Assembly: GCA_017450695.1 (NCBI GenBank)
Contig: JAFSTA010000009.1
Coordinates: 1-64,000, forward strand
Origin: Kiritimatiellia bacterium
GTDB taxonomy: Bacteria; Verrucomicrobiota; Kiritimatiellia; RFP12; UBA1067
DNA length: 64,000 nt
Reading direction: 5' to 3'
In this document: positions 16,879 through 24,937 of the stretch, piece by piece
Layout: every line of letters begins with the position of its first letter
Numbering within the stretch: position 1 is the first letter of the stretch
Notes under the pieces: generated by a model
Database searches by the model: none
The model's input: the letters and a program-made list of their open reading frames with translations, nothing else
What the model was told of the DNA's origin: nothing
Position numbers and translations under genes: made by a program

Positions 16879-17610
16879 ATGGAAAAGCGGAAAACGGCGG
16901 TTGTCATCGGCGGGAGCCGGGGAATCGGGAGAGCCGTCGCCCTGCGGTTGGCGAAATCGGGATTCGACTTGTTGCTGACGTACCACGGAAACCACGAGGC
17001 GGCGGCGACGACGAAACGGGAAATCGAGGAACTGGGGCGAACCTGCCGGACGGTGGCGTTCAACATCGCCCAGTACGACGAGGTGCAGCAGGTTTTCCTT
17101 CCCGAACTGGAAGCCCTGGATTCGATTGACGCCTGCGTTTTCAATGCGGGAATCTGCCGAGACAACGTTTTCGCCCTTCTCCCCCCGGAGGATTGGCACG
17201 ATGTGATCGACACCAACCTGAACGGGTTCTACCACACGGTGCAGCCGGTCGTCTTCCGCATGATCCAGCAGCGGCGCGGACGGATTGTGGCGATCACCTC
17301 CATTTCGGGAGATGTCGGACAGGCGGGACAGGTGAACTATTCCGCCTCCAAAGCCGGGTTGGCCGGAGCCGTGCGCGCGTTGGCGCGGGAGGTGGGGCCG
17401 CGCGGGATTTTCGTCAACGCCGTCTCCCCCGGCGTGATTGACACGGAGATGACGAAAGACCTGCCGAAGGAGCAGATTCTCCCCCTGATCCCCGTACGAC
17501 GCTACGGGACGGCGGAGGAAGTTGCCGCCGTAGTCGATTTTCTTTGCTCCGAACCGTCGATGTACATCCAGGGGCAGACCATACGGGTTAACGGAGGAAT
17601 GGCGGAATGA
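16879..17610 (+). CDS. fabG: 3-oxoacyl-ACP reductase
   Basis: A 243-aa SDR that reduces 3-oxoacyl-ACP to 3-hydroxyacyl-ACP with NADPH. Start 16879 (MEKRKTAVV) has AGGAGAAGG upstream; an earlier ATG at 16855 lacks that support. It has GGSRGIGRA cofactor binding, NAG, the serine in ITSISGDVG and YSASKAG with the catalytic Tyr and Lys, then VSPGVIDTEM. Its stop overlaps the fabF start by 4 bases (ATGA). It follows the FolM-like gene and sits in a small set with fabF, an MFS gene and an ACP gene, so it may serve a dedicated acyl chain rather than bulk fatty acid synthesis. Confidence 0.9.
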   Translation: MEKRKTAVVIGGSRGIGRAVALRLAKSGFDLLLTYHGNHEAAATTKREIEELGRTCRTVAFNIAQYDEVQQVFLPELEALDSIDACVFNAGICRDNVFALLPPEDWHDVIDTNLNGFYHTVQPVVFRMIQQRRGRIVAITSISGDVGQAGQVNYSASKAGLAGAVRALAREVGPRGIFVNAVSPGVIDTEMTKDLPKEQILPLIPVRRYGTAEEVAAVVDFLCSEPSMYIQGQTIRVNGGMAE

Positions 17611-18839
17611 AGCGGGTTGTGATTACCGGTGTCGGGGCAGTGTCGCCTTTCGGACACGGCGCGGAGATTTTACGGGCATCGGCCGGGGAGGGCAAGACCG
17701 CCGTGCGCATCCTGTCGGACTGGGAGGAGACGCACGGGTTGATAACGCGTCTCGGCGCGCCTGTCCAGGAACTGCGCGAACGGACCATTCCGCGCGACCT
17801 GCGCCGCTCGATGGGCAGGATGGGGATTTTTTCCGTGCAGGCGAGTCAAGAGGCGGTTGCCGACGCGGGGGGGATCGACCAGTTTGAGCAGGGACGGCTG
17901 GGGTGCGCGGTCGGTTCGACCATCGGCAGCACGGTGAGCCTCTCCGAACTTTTCCAGAGTTTTTTCCAGCATGAGGATCACGACATCTCCCACCTGACGC
18001 CCACCAAGTTCTTCCACTGCATCTCCAACTCGGCGGCCATGAACGTGGCGAACGCGCTGGGGTTGACCGGATGCGTCCAATCCACCTGCGGGGCCTGCGC
18101 CTCCTCCATTCTGGCGCTCGGTTTCGGCTTCGACCAGATTCGATTGGGGCGGCAGGACGCCGTGCTGTGCGGTGGCGCGGAGGAGCTGTCCCCCGTCGCG
18201 GTCGGTATGTTCGACGTGCTCTTTGCCACATCCACCCACTTCAATGAGCAGCCGGAATGTTCCCCGCGTCCGTTCGACGCGCAACGCGACGGACTCGTCT
18301 GCGGCGAAGGCGCGGGCATCCTGTTGCTGGAGTCCTACGACCATGCGCTCGCCCGTGGCGCGAAGATCTACGCCGAGGTGCTGGGTTTCGCCAACGCCGC
18401 GAACGGAACGCACATCAGCCAGCTCAATCCCGACGCACTGGAAAAGACAATCCGCGAGGCATTGGCGGAAGCGGGTGTCGATCCCGGTGAAATCGACTAC
18501 GTGAACGCGCACGCGACCGGTACCAAGGCGGGCGACTGTAGCGAGGCGGAGGCCTTGCGCCGCGTCTTCGCCGACCGTGTACCGGTCAGTTCCCTGAAGG
18601 GGTATCTGGGGCACACGCTCGGCGCGTCGGGCGCACTGGAACTGATTCTTGCGCTGGAGATGATGCGAACTGGAACCCTGCTGCCGACGCGCAATCTGGA
18701 GCACGTCGGCGACGATTGCGCCGGGCTGTACCATCTGCAGCAAACCGAGACCAGAACGGTTCGCACCATCTTGAAAAACAGCTTCGGGTTCGGTGGCGTC
18801 AATACCGCCCTCGTCATCCGGGCGCTACGCGCCAGCTGA
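17607..18839 (+). CDS. Beta-ketoacyl-ACP synthase (FabF/KAS-II type)
   Basis: A 410-aa condensing enzyme that extends acyl-ACP with malonyl-ACP. The catalytic triad is visible: the cysteine in STCGACASS (C164 by alignment with FabF), the histidine in NAHATGT and the histidine in KGYLGHTLGASG. The C-terminus NSFGFGGVNTALV is typical. The usual TAC motif reads GAC, and the extended loop HEDHDISHLTPTKFFHCIS differs from housekeeping FabF. It resembles the ketosynthases of specialised lipid or aryl-polyene-like clusters as much as primary FabF. It is coupled to fabG and followed after 282 bases by the MFS and ACP genes. Confidence 0.85.
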   Translation: MKRVVITGVGAVSPFGHGAEILRASAGEGKTAVRILSDWEETHGLITRLGAPVQELRERTIPRDLRRSMGRMGIFSVQASQEAVADAGGIDQFEQGRLGCAVGSTIGSTVSLSELFQSFFQHEDHDISHLTPTKFFHCISNSAAMNVANALGLTGCVQSTCGACASSILALGFGFDQIRLGRQDAVLCGGAEELSPVAVGMFDVLFATSTHFNEQPECSPRPFDAQRDGLVCGEGAGILLLESYDHALARGAKIYAEVLGFANAANGTHISQLNPDALEKTIREALAEAGVDPGEIDYVNAHATGTKAGDCSEAEALRRVFADRVPVSSLKGYLGHTLGASGALELILALEMMRTGTLLPTRNLEHVGDDCAGLYHLQQTETRTVRTILKNSFGFGGVNTALVIRALRAS

Positions 18840-19121
18840 GAAGCTGAAAAGCGGGAGGGGCGCACCCCGTCGCGACCGTTTGCGTAGCGACGGCGTTCCC
18901 GCCGTCGAACCGAGGTGAATGGATCTGCGACACACGACAGACGACGGGCAATCCAACAGTCGGGGAAGCGGGGAGGCCGAGAAGCGGTTCCGAGCGGGTG
19001 ACAAAGACTATTCCGCCGTAACAAAGGTGAATTTCGGGCTTGCGTAACGTGCGGAAAAAATGCAAACTAAAGCTTGTCTGCAACATGGTTGTTGCGGATC
19101 TAACACGAGGAGGTAGTTCGT
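18840..19121 (+). other. Gap between ketosynthase and MFS genes with leader hairpin
   Basis: No coding frame is convincing. A small hairpin GCAAC-ATGGTT-GTTGC lies at 19080-19095, just before GAGGAGG of the MFS gene. The beginning carries a short GCTGAGAAGCTGAAAAGCGG element that recurs at 24791. A promoter for the MFS-ACP pair is likely here, but I cannot choose one with confidence. Confidence 0.4.
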
Positions 19122-20300
19122 ATGACCCAGGAAAAACAGGGTACTGGCTGGTTGGCGTTGATGCCGATTTTGTTCGGCTTTTTCGTGATGGGCTTTTCCG
19201 ACATCATCGGAACGGTGATGAATCAGGTGAAGCCGGAATGCGGACTCTCCGATACCGTGGCGGGATTCCTCCCCTCGATGATTTTCATCTGGTTCTTTCT
19301 GATCTCGATCCCCACCGGTATTCTCTGCGGGAAGATCGGACGGAAGAACGCCGTCATGGTGAGCTTGGCGGTAACAGTCTTCGCCATGTTCCTTTCCCTG
19401 GCCGGCGGTCCCGGTCGCGTGTGGGTTTACTTCATCTCATTTGCGTTGCTGGGCATCGGGAACACGATCATCCAGGCGGCGTTACCCGCGCTGATGAGTA
19501 ACGTGGTTCCGCAAGACCAGCTGACCAGCCGCATCTCGCTCGGCCAGTTCGTCAAGGCCATCTGCGCCGCGCTCACGCCGGTCTTCGTTTATCTCACCGC
19601 CACGGCGATGGGCAACTGGAAGCTGCTCTTCCCGCTGTATGGCGTGATCACCTTGATCGCCGCCGTCTGGCTTTGGCTCACGCCCGTCCGGCGCGAGGAG
19701 GCCTCTGCCTCGAACGTCACGTTCGGCAGCTGCCTGTCCCTCCTCGGCAATCCCTACATCCTCGCGATGACGCTGGGCATCTTCTTCTCCGTCGGGGCGG
19801 ATGTCGGTTTCGGTTACACGGTTCCGGACTACCTGAAGAACATGAAGGTGGATGCGAATGTGGCGGGGATGGGACCATCCATCTACTTCATCGCGAAGAC
19901 GACCGGCGCGTTTATCGGCGCGATCCTCTTCGCCAAGGTCGCCCCCGCGAAGTGTTTCCCCTGGTCGGTCGTGCTGGCGGTTCTCGGTACGGTGGCGATG
20001 TTCTTCGTGAAGACTCCCGTTCCCTTCCTCTGCTGCGTTTTCGCCGCTTCGCTCGGTCTCGCCAATACCTTCGGGATGGCGATGGGACTGGCGATCAACC
20101 GGATGCCGGAGAAGACCAATGAAATCTCCAGTCTGATGGTCATGGCCATCGTCGGCGGCGCGGTCGTCACGCCGATTCTCGGCTGGATGCAGAGCCGTCA
20201 CGGCGTGAACGGGCTGACCTGGGTCTTGCTGGCCTGCGAAGCCTACCTGCTGATTCTCGGTCTCTTCGCGGCGATGCAGAAAAAAGGAGCTTCGAAATGA
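19122..20300 (+). CDS. Major facilitator superfamily transporter
   Basis: A 392-aa inner-membrane protein with about 12 hydrophobic segments. MFS loop motifs are seen after helix 2 (GILCGKIGRKNAVM) and at the equivalent place in the second half. The overall look (MGFSDIIGTVMNQVKPECGL at the N-terminus) resembles the FHS/FucP-like sugar-proton symporter branch, but the substrate cannot be read from sequence. Start 19122 has a strong GAGGAGG. Its stop overlaps the ACP start by 4 bases, so the two are made together. That link to an ACP suggests export of an acyl product or an unusual acyl-linked role rather than simple sugar uptake. Confidence 0.85.
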   Translation: MTQEKQGTGWLALMPILFGFFVMGFSDIIGTVMNQVKPECGLSDTVAGFLPSMIFIWFFLISIPTGILCGKIGRKNAVMVSLAVTVFAMFLSLAGGPGRVWVYFISFALLGIGNTIIQAALPALMSNVVPQDQLTSRISLGQFVKAICAALTPVFVYLTATAMGNWKLLFPLYGVITLIAAVWLWLTPVRREEASASNVTFGSCLSLLGNPYILAMTLGIFFSVGADVGFGYTVPDYLKNMKVDANVAGMGPSIYFIAKTTGAFIGAILFAKVAPAKCFPWSVVLAVLGTVAMFFVKTPVPFLCCVFAASLGLANTFGMAMGLAINRMPEKTNEISSLMVMAIVGGAVVTPILGWMQSRHGVNGLTWVLLACEAYLLILGLFAAMQKKGASK

Positions 20301-20551
20301 ACAATCAGGAAATCGAAACCAAACTGAAAGAGATGATCGTGGAGCGCCTGTTCCTCAAGGTGCCCGCCGCCGAATTGCAGACCGACGCCTCGCTGATTGA
20401 CGTGTACGGCGTGGACTCCGTCTGTCTGCTGGAACTGGTCGTGGGACTGGAGGAAGCGTTCGGCATCCAGATCGAGGATTCCGATTTCGACGTCCGCAAC
20501 TTCGTTTCCGTCGCCGCCCTCCGCGATTTCGTAAAGGCACGCCTGGCGTAG
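20297..20551 (+). CDS. Acyl carrier protein
   Basis: An 84-aa ACP. The phosphopantetheine attachment serine is S41 in the motif GVDSVCLLEL (usually G-x-DSLxxxEL), with acidic helix II/III residues around it. Overlap with the MFS stop (ATGA) shows translational coupling. The DSV form and the genomic setting with a ketosynthase and ketoreductase suggest a dedicated ACP of a small acyl/polyketide-like pathway; housekeeping acpP is usually next to fabF/fabD/rnc, which is not the case here. Confidence 0.9.
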   Translation: MNNQEIETKLKEMIVERLFLKVPAAELQTDASLIDVYGVDSVCLLELVVGLEEAFGIQIEDSDFDVRNFVSVAALRDFVKARLA

Positions 20552-20759
20552 CGATGGCGCAGACCGCGCCGTTTCCGGCGCGACGCAGAACAAGGAAGCT
20601 GGCAGGTGTAGCTGGTAGCTATTAGCTGTTAGGTGGGGGGAGGTGTTAGTCCATTGTCCGCGTTCATGCGGGAATGGAAATGAGGGGGTGCTTCATCGTG
20701 CCCGCATTGCTTAACACGCTTACCCGGCTAACTGATAGGCGGGGCACATCCGTTTCGCG

Positions 20760-20779
20760 CGCGGGCATTCTTGCCCGCG
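20760..20779. terminator. GC-rich hairpin in convergent gap
   Basis: CGCGGGCA-TTCT-TGCCCGCG is a perfect 8-bp stem between the ACP gene and the convergent BatD-like gene. There is no T-run, so it may be a repeat or a weak terminator. The rest of 20552-20823 holds only short AGCTGGTAGCTATTAGCTGT-type repeat sequence. Confidence 0.45.
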
Positions 20780-20823
20780 TTCCACGAGGATAGCGCCCGC
20801 GATCCGCCCCCCCAAAGCTACGC

Positions 20824-22065
20824 CTACCTGCTGCCCGCTGGAATCCAGCCGCGACGTCCGCCGGCATCGATGCGGCGCCATCCTCCCGCCGTTTCCACGA
20901 GGGTGACGGGGGAGTTCGGCGGCAGCGCAAACAGGACGTACGCCTGGACGGACGGGGCGAAGCGGACTTCGGTCTTTTCACTCACCGTGATCTGGTTTTC
21001 GTTCGCGGTCTTTCCCGTTTGCATGGCGAGAACGCCGCCCAGGACCAGTACGGCAACGGCAACCGCGATGCCGAGTTTCGTGCGCTTTCCGTACAGCGCG
21101 AAGAAGAGGAAGCCAGCCAGCAACAGGGAGAATGCGAAGGCCAAAAGCGGTCTCATCCGCCGGACAGTCTCGTTGACCTGTTCCATCGTCACGATGCCGG
21201 TGAGCGGCGGCTGGGCGCCGTCCGGTTCCGCCAACACCTGTACCACCTCGTTCGTCACCGCTTCCGTGCGGGTGACGAAGGTCAGTGGGAACGGCCCCGC
21301 CTCCGCCGTTTCGTAACGACCGTTTTCGGGATTGAAGAAGGGGAACGATACGCGCCCGATTTCCGTCGCGTTGGTGGACGAGGGAATCCAGATCTGCTGC
21401 GTGGCGATGCGTTGCGCGGTACGCGCCGTCTCCTTCACGGGATAGGTCTTGAAACGCGCGTCGGCGGGCGGCGTCGGCGGCTTGCCGTCTCCCATCCATC
21501 CGTTCCCGCGCAGGTCGAGCGTCAGGGTGATGATGTCGCCGGGCTGGACTTGATTCGCGGAGAGCTTGCCGGTCAGGCGGTACTTGCCGACCGCGCCGCC
21601 GTAGTTCTCCGGCGCGTGGGGCGGCAGCTCGTGAACCTCCAGCAGGAACGGGGACAGGACCTTGCTCCTCGCGTAGGGACGCCAGACGTTGAAGAAACCG
21701 CCGCTCTGCCGTTCCGCCAGTGTGCAGGTGACGGACGGATGGAACTCGCGGCGGAAGGCGGAGGTGCATCGCGCCGTCGCGGAGAACCGGTAACGGAACA
21801 CTTGCTTGCCTTCGACGACCTCGCGCGACTGGTCGCCCGGTTCCCACTTGCCCAGCACGAGAGAATCCGCCTCGCCGGGCAATCCCTCCGGCCTCACATC
21901 CTGCAGCTCGCAGCCGAAGGTGATCTGGAGCTCGAACCAAAGTTTGAACGGCTGGTTGCGGTAGATCGTCTCCGGTTCCGTGTAGAGCCGTCCGGAAACG
22001 ATCTCTCCCGCGAAGAGGGAGAACGCGGCGAAGATCGCGCCGAAGAGCATGACAGCCTTTTTCAT
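20824..22065 (-). CDS. BatD-like exported protein with C-terminal SH3-like domain
   Basis: A 413-aa protein with signal peptide (MKKAVMLFGAIFAAFSLFAG). Beta-rich regions (EIVSGRLYTEPETIYRNQPF, VQPGDIITLTLDLRGNG) resemble BatD-type Ig-like strands. Two membrane helices follow at about residues 303-322 and 331-348. The last 60 residues (TEVRFAPSVQAYVLFALPPN, GGWRRIDAGGRRGWIP) form a bacterial SH3-like domain. Its start overlaps the stop of the BatD-BatE fusion gene by 4 bases. It probably works at the cytoplasmic membrane with that protein; the process is unknown (the family name 'oxygen tolerance' comes from Bacteroides). Confidence 0.65.
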   Translation of the reverse strand: MKKAVMLFGAIFAAFSLFAGEIVSGRLYTEPETIYRNQPFKLWFELQITFGCELQDVRPEGLPGEADSLVLGKWEPGDQSREVVEGKQVFRYRFSATARCTSAFRREFHPSVTCTLAERQSGGFFNVWRPYARSKVLSPFLLEVHELPPHAPENYGGAVGKYRLTGKLSANQVQPGDIITLTLDLRGNGWMGDGKPPTPPADARFKTYPVKETARTAQRIATQQIWIPSSTNATEIGRVSFPFFNPENGRYETAEAGPFPLTFVTRTEAVTNEVVQVLAEPDGAQPPLTGIVTMEQVNETVRRMRPLLAFAFSLLLAGFLFFALYGKRTKLGIAVAVAVLVLGGVLAMQTGKTANENQITVSEKTEVRFAPSVQAYVLFALPPNSPVTLVETAGGWRRIDAGGRRGWIPAGSR

Positions 22066-24728
22066 TTGGACTCCCCTCCTTCCCAGGTTCCGGTCTGGAA
22101 GACGCGCGCGTTCCAGGTCGCGTCGTCATGTCGCTCGTGCATTGCCGTCATCAGCACCGACGCCGCGAAGACCGCCGCGACCAACGTGCCGACCACGAGA
22201 CAGGTGTCCGCGACCGAACGGAAGAACTCGCCGTCGGACCCCGTCTTGGACTCCCCGTCTTCCGCCTGTTTGCGTCGCCGCTCCCGCACTCTGGCGAGCA
22301 GGATGCGGAGCGTGATGCCGAGCCAGAGGAGGCACCAGCCGGCCAACGCCGCGACCACGCGCGCCGAGCAGGGCAGTTCGTAATGCCAGAAGAACGCGGT
22401 CCGTGACCACGGGAGGTCGCCGTGTCCTGCGCCGTTCACCAACGCCGACGCGGACGCCAGCCCCAGCCGCGTCTCCGGCGAGGCGCCCGCGTAGCGTTCC
22501 GCCCGCGCGAACGCGGCGGCGGCGTTCGCGCCGTCCCCCGCGAGCAACAGGGTGTTGCCCAGGTTGAGGAAGAGCGGGGCGTTACGCACGCCATCCTGCA
22601 CCAGACGGTTGTAGGTGTTCGCGGCCTGGTGGAACTCCTCCTGCGTCTTCGCGCGAACTGCCTGTGCGGTCGCCTGTTCCCAAAGGAAGTCGCGCATCGA
22701 GGCTTCCGTCTGCGGCGCGGGCGTGTCGCCCGTCGCGGGCAGGATACAAACAAGGGCGAGGAGAAGGCTCAAGAAGGTTCGCGCCGACGCCGGGGACGGG
22801 GAGCGGCGGGAGGAAAGCCCCGCGTCGATCTGCGGCAGGAGTTGGGCGAACGTGTCGCGCAGTTCCGTCGCCGTCTCGCCGGATTGCTGACGGTACATCG
22901 CCTCATCCACGGCGGCCAGGGCGCGGCGGCAGCCGTCCGCCAGTTCCTGCGGAATCCCGCCGCGCAGCAACACGCTCGCCGCGTCATCGGGCGTGAGCGA
23001 TCCGCCGCGCACGCCGAACCGTTTCGAGAGGTAGGTGCGGACGGCGTGCCCGACCGCAGCCGCGTCGGGCGCGGTGCGCAGACTGCGCAGGGCTTGGGAG
23101 AGTGCGCCGCCGCTCCGCAGTCTGCCCTTCAGCCAGGCGACGCCCTTGCCGAGCGGACGCAACAGCCAAACCAGAAAGGCGGCGGCAGGTCCGGCGAAAA
23201 ACAGCATCCACAGCAGACGCGGTTTCACGAGCCTCGTGAAGAGCGAATCCGTCCGGACGCCGTCGGGCGAGAGCGTGATCCCGCTCGGACGGAACGTGCG
23301 ACCTTCTTCCCGCACGGTGGCGTTCTGGTCACGGGGAGAATCCTCGCCGGTGTCGTCCGTAACGATCTGCGCGGTCGCCTGCGCCTGAATCGGGATCGGT
23401 TCCGTCCACACGGTCTCGTAGGCGCGTTTGGCCGTGTCGTAGTAGGAGATGGCGACCGGGGGGAATTCCAGCGTGCCCGCCTGCATCGGGCGGACGCGGT
23501 ACTGGAAACGCTTGCCGTTCGCAAGCGTATCGACCTTCACGCTGTCCTCGTAGATGCGGAAGTTCTGGGTCAGGTTTGTCTGGAGCGACAGGACCGGCGC
23601 CCGCAGGTTGGAGAGGCTGATCTGTCCCTTCACTTCCAGCGTCAACTGGAGCGGATCACCCACCTTGCAGACCGTCGTGTCCAGCAGGGCGCTCGCCTGG
23701 ATGTTCTTGCCGACCGTTCCCACGAAGGTGTCAGGGCATCCCTCCTCCGGCGGCGGCACGACCGCCACGGAAACGGAGGGCGACACGGCGTAGATGTTTT
23801 GCAGCGTCGCCCTTCTCTGCGCGTCCGCCCCCGTGATTACGGGCCCCTTGAAGGAGAGTGGGCCGAACGTGCAGGTCTGTTCCTTCAACGGCGTGTACTC
23901 CAGTTCCAGCGTGTATTCCCAATACGGCTTGTCCTGGATCGTGATCCGTTTCACCGGCAGACGGAAACGCAACGCGCGCGACTGGAAGGGATCGGCGAAG
24001 AAATCATCGTCGCGGAACATGGACATGCCGCCGCCGAAAATCCCGCGAGACTGGTAGTTGTTGATCTGGAACGCGGGCTTGTTCCCGTCGCGGTCCGTTA
24101 GTCCCGACAGGATCTGGTTGATGTCGGGACGCTTCAGGTCCTTGTCCGAGGGACGGATTTCCAGAAACTCCGCCGAGATGCGCGGCAGCTGGCGCGGGGA
24201 GATCGGTTCCACGTCGGCATACGGCGCGGGCAGGGCGCGGATCGCGACCGAGAGAGTCAGGCGGAACGGTTCCTCCACCAGCACGGAGGTGGAGGACGGG
24301 CGGAGCGAGACCAGCACGGTATCCTGCTGATCGACGCCCTGCACGGTAATCGCGGGACCGGTCCGTTCCAGATCCCGCCCGTCCGCTTTCACGCGGATCG
24401 GCCCCGTGCGGAACGAGCCGGGGCGCGACGGCGTCAGCTCATAGGTGAAGATACGGATCACCGTGACCGACTGCTGGATGCGCCCGTTGTTGTTCACGAT
24501 CCGCGACATGCTCTGGTTCTGTTGACCGAGAGAACGCACGTCCGCCCATTGGGAAAGCGCGCTGACATCCGGTTCGGCGACATCCGTCTCCGCACCAGAC
24601 ACCACGACCTGCACCTGGCAACTCTCGCCCAAATAGAAACTGGTGGGACTCGCCTTAACCTCGACCGTCACGGCGGAAAAACCGCGAACGGCGAGAAGCG
24701 AAACAAACATGACAATCCAACGTTTCAT
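22062..24728 (-). CDS. BatD-BatE fusion protein (oxygen-tolerance family)
   Basis: An 888-aa exported membrane protein. After a signal peptide (MKRWIVMFVSLLAVRGFSA) comes a BatD-like part: VEVKASPTSFYLGESCQVQV, then a long beta-domain series to about residue 480. A membrane helix (LLWMLFFAGPAAAFLVWLL) and a cytosolic helical segment follow. A BatE-like part with TPR-like repeats comes next (EFHQAANTYNRLVQDGVRN, APLFLNLGNTLLLAGDGANA), then two terminal helices. In Bacteroides and spirochaetes BatD and BatE are separate and lie beside a MoxR ATPase and BatA/BatB VWA proteins. None of those is adjacent here. Start 24728 lies about 210 bases from the LamG gene on the same strand. Confidence 0.8.
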   Translation of the reverse strand: MKRWIVMFVSLLAVRGFSAVTVEVKASPTSFYLGESCQVQVVVSGAETDVAEPDVSALSQWADVRSLGQQNQSMSRIVNNNGRIQQSVTVIRIFTYELTPSRPGSFRTGPIRVKADGRDLERTGPAITVQGVDQQDTVLVSLRPSSTSVLVEEPFRLTLSVAIRALPAPYADVEPISPRQLPRISAEFLEIRPSDKDLKRPDINQILSGLTDRDGNKPAFQINNYQSRGIFGGGMSMFRDDDFFADPFQSRALRFRLPVKRITIQDKPYWEYTLELEYTPLKEQTCTFGPLSFKGPVITGADAQRRATLQNIYAVSPSVSVAVVPPPEEGCPDTFVGTVGKNIQASALLDTTVCKVGDPLQLTLEVKGQISLSNLRAPVLSLQTNLTQNFRIYEDSVKVDTLANGKRFQYRVRPMQAGTLEFPPVAISYYDTAKRAYETVWTEPIPIQAQATAQIVTDDTGEDSPRDQNATVREEGRTFRPSGITLSPDGVRTDSLFTRLVKPRLLWMLFFAGPAAAFLVWLLRPLGKGVAWLKGRLRSGGALSQALRSLRTAPDAAAVGHAVRTYLSKRFGVRGGSLTPDDAASVLLRGGIPQELADGCRRALAAVDEAMYRQQSGETATELRDTFAQLLPQIDAGLSSRRSPSPASARTFLSLLLALVCILPATGDTPAPQTEASMRDFLWEQATAQAVRAKTQEEFHQAANTYNRLVQDGVRNAPLFLNLGNTLLLAGDGANAAAAFARAERYAGASPETRLGLASASALVNGAGHGDLPWSRTAFFWHYELPCSARVVAALAGWCLLWLGITLRILLARVRERRRKQAEDGESKTGSDGEFFRSVADTCLVVGTLVAAVFAASVLMTAMHERHDDATWNARVFQTGTWEGGESK

Positions 24729-24790
24729 TCCGTTTCCGCAAACTCTTCGATCCGTTTTTTTGAGTCAATCAGTTTACCATAAAGCGGAAC

Positions 24791-24893
24791 GGCTGAGAAG
24801 CTGAAAAGCGGAACCGCCAAAGGCGGCGATGAAGAATGAAGAGAGATCGCGTGTCATCGGCAACTATCGATAGCCGTCGATGACACGCGACAC
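24791..24893. repeat. Short repeat region with hairpin (family 2 variant)
   Basis: GCTGAGAAGCTGAAAAGCGG is followed by the near-perfect palindrome GCGTGTCATCGGCAACTATC ... GCCGTCGATGACACGCG, whose core ATCGGCAACTATCGATAGCC also occurs in the ATCGAT repeat family. It lies between the LamG gene stop and the BatD-BatE start, so it may terminate the LamG transcript. Confidence 0.6.
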
Positions 24894-24937
24894 GCCGCAT
24901 TGGACTGGCAGGACTGGCGGCGGCAACGCCGCCGACC

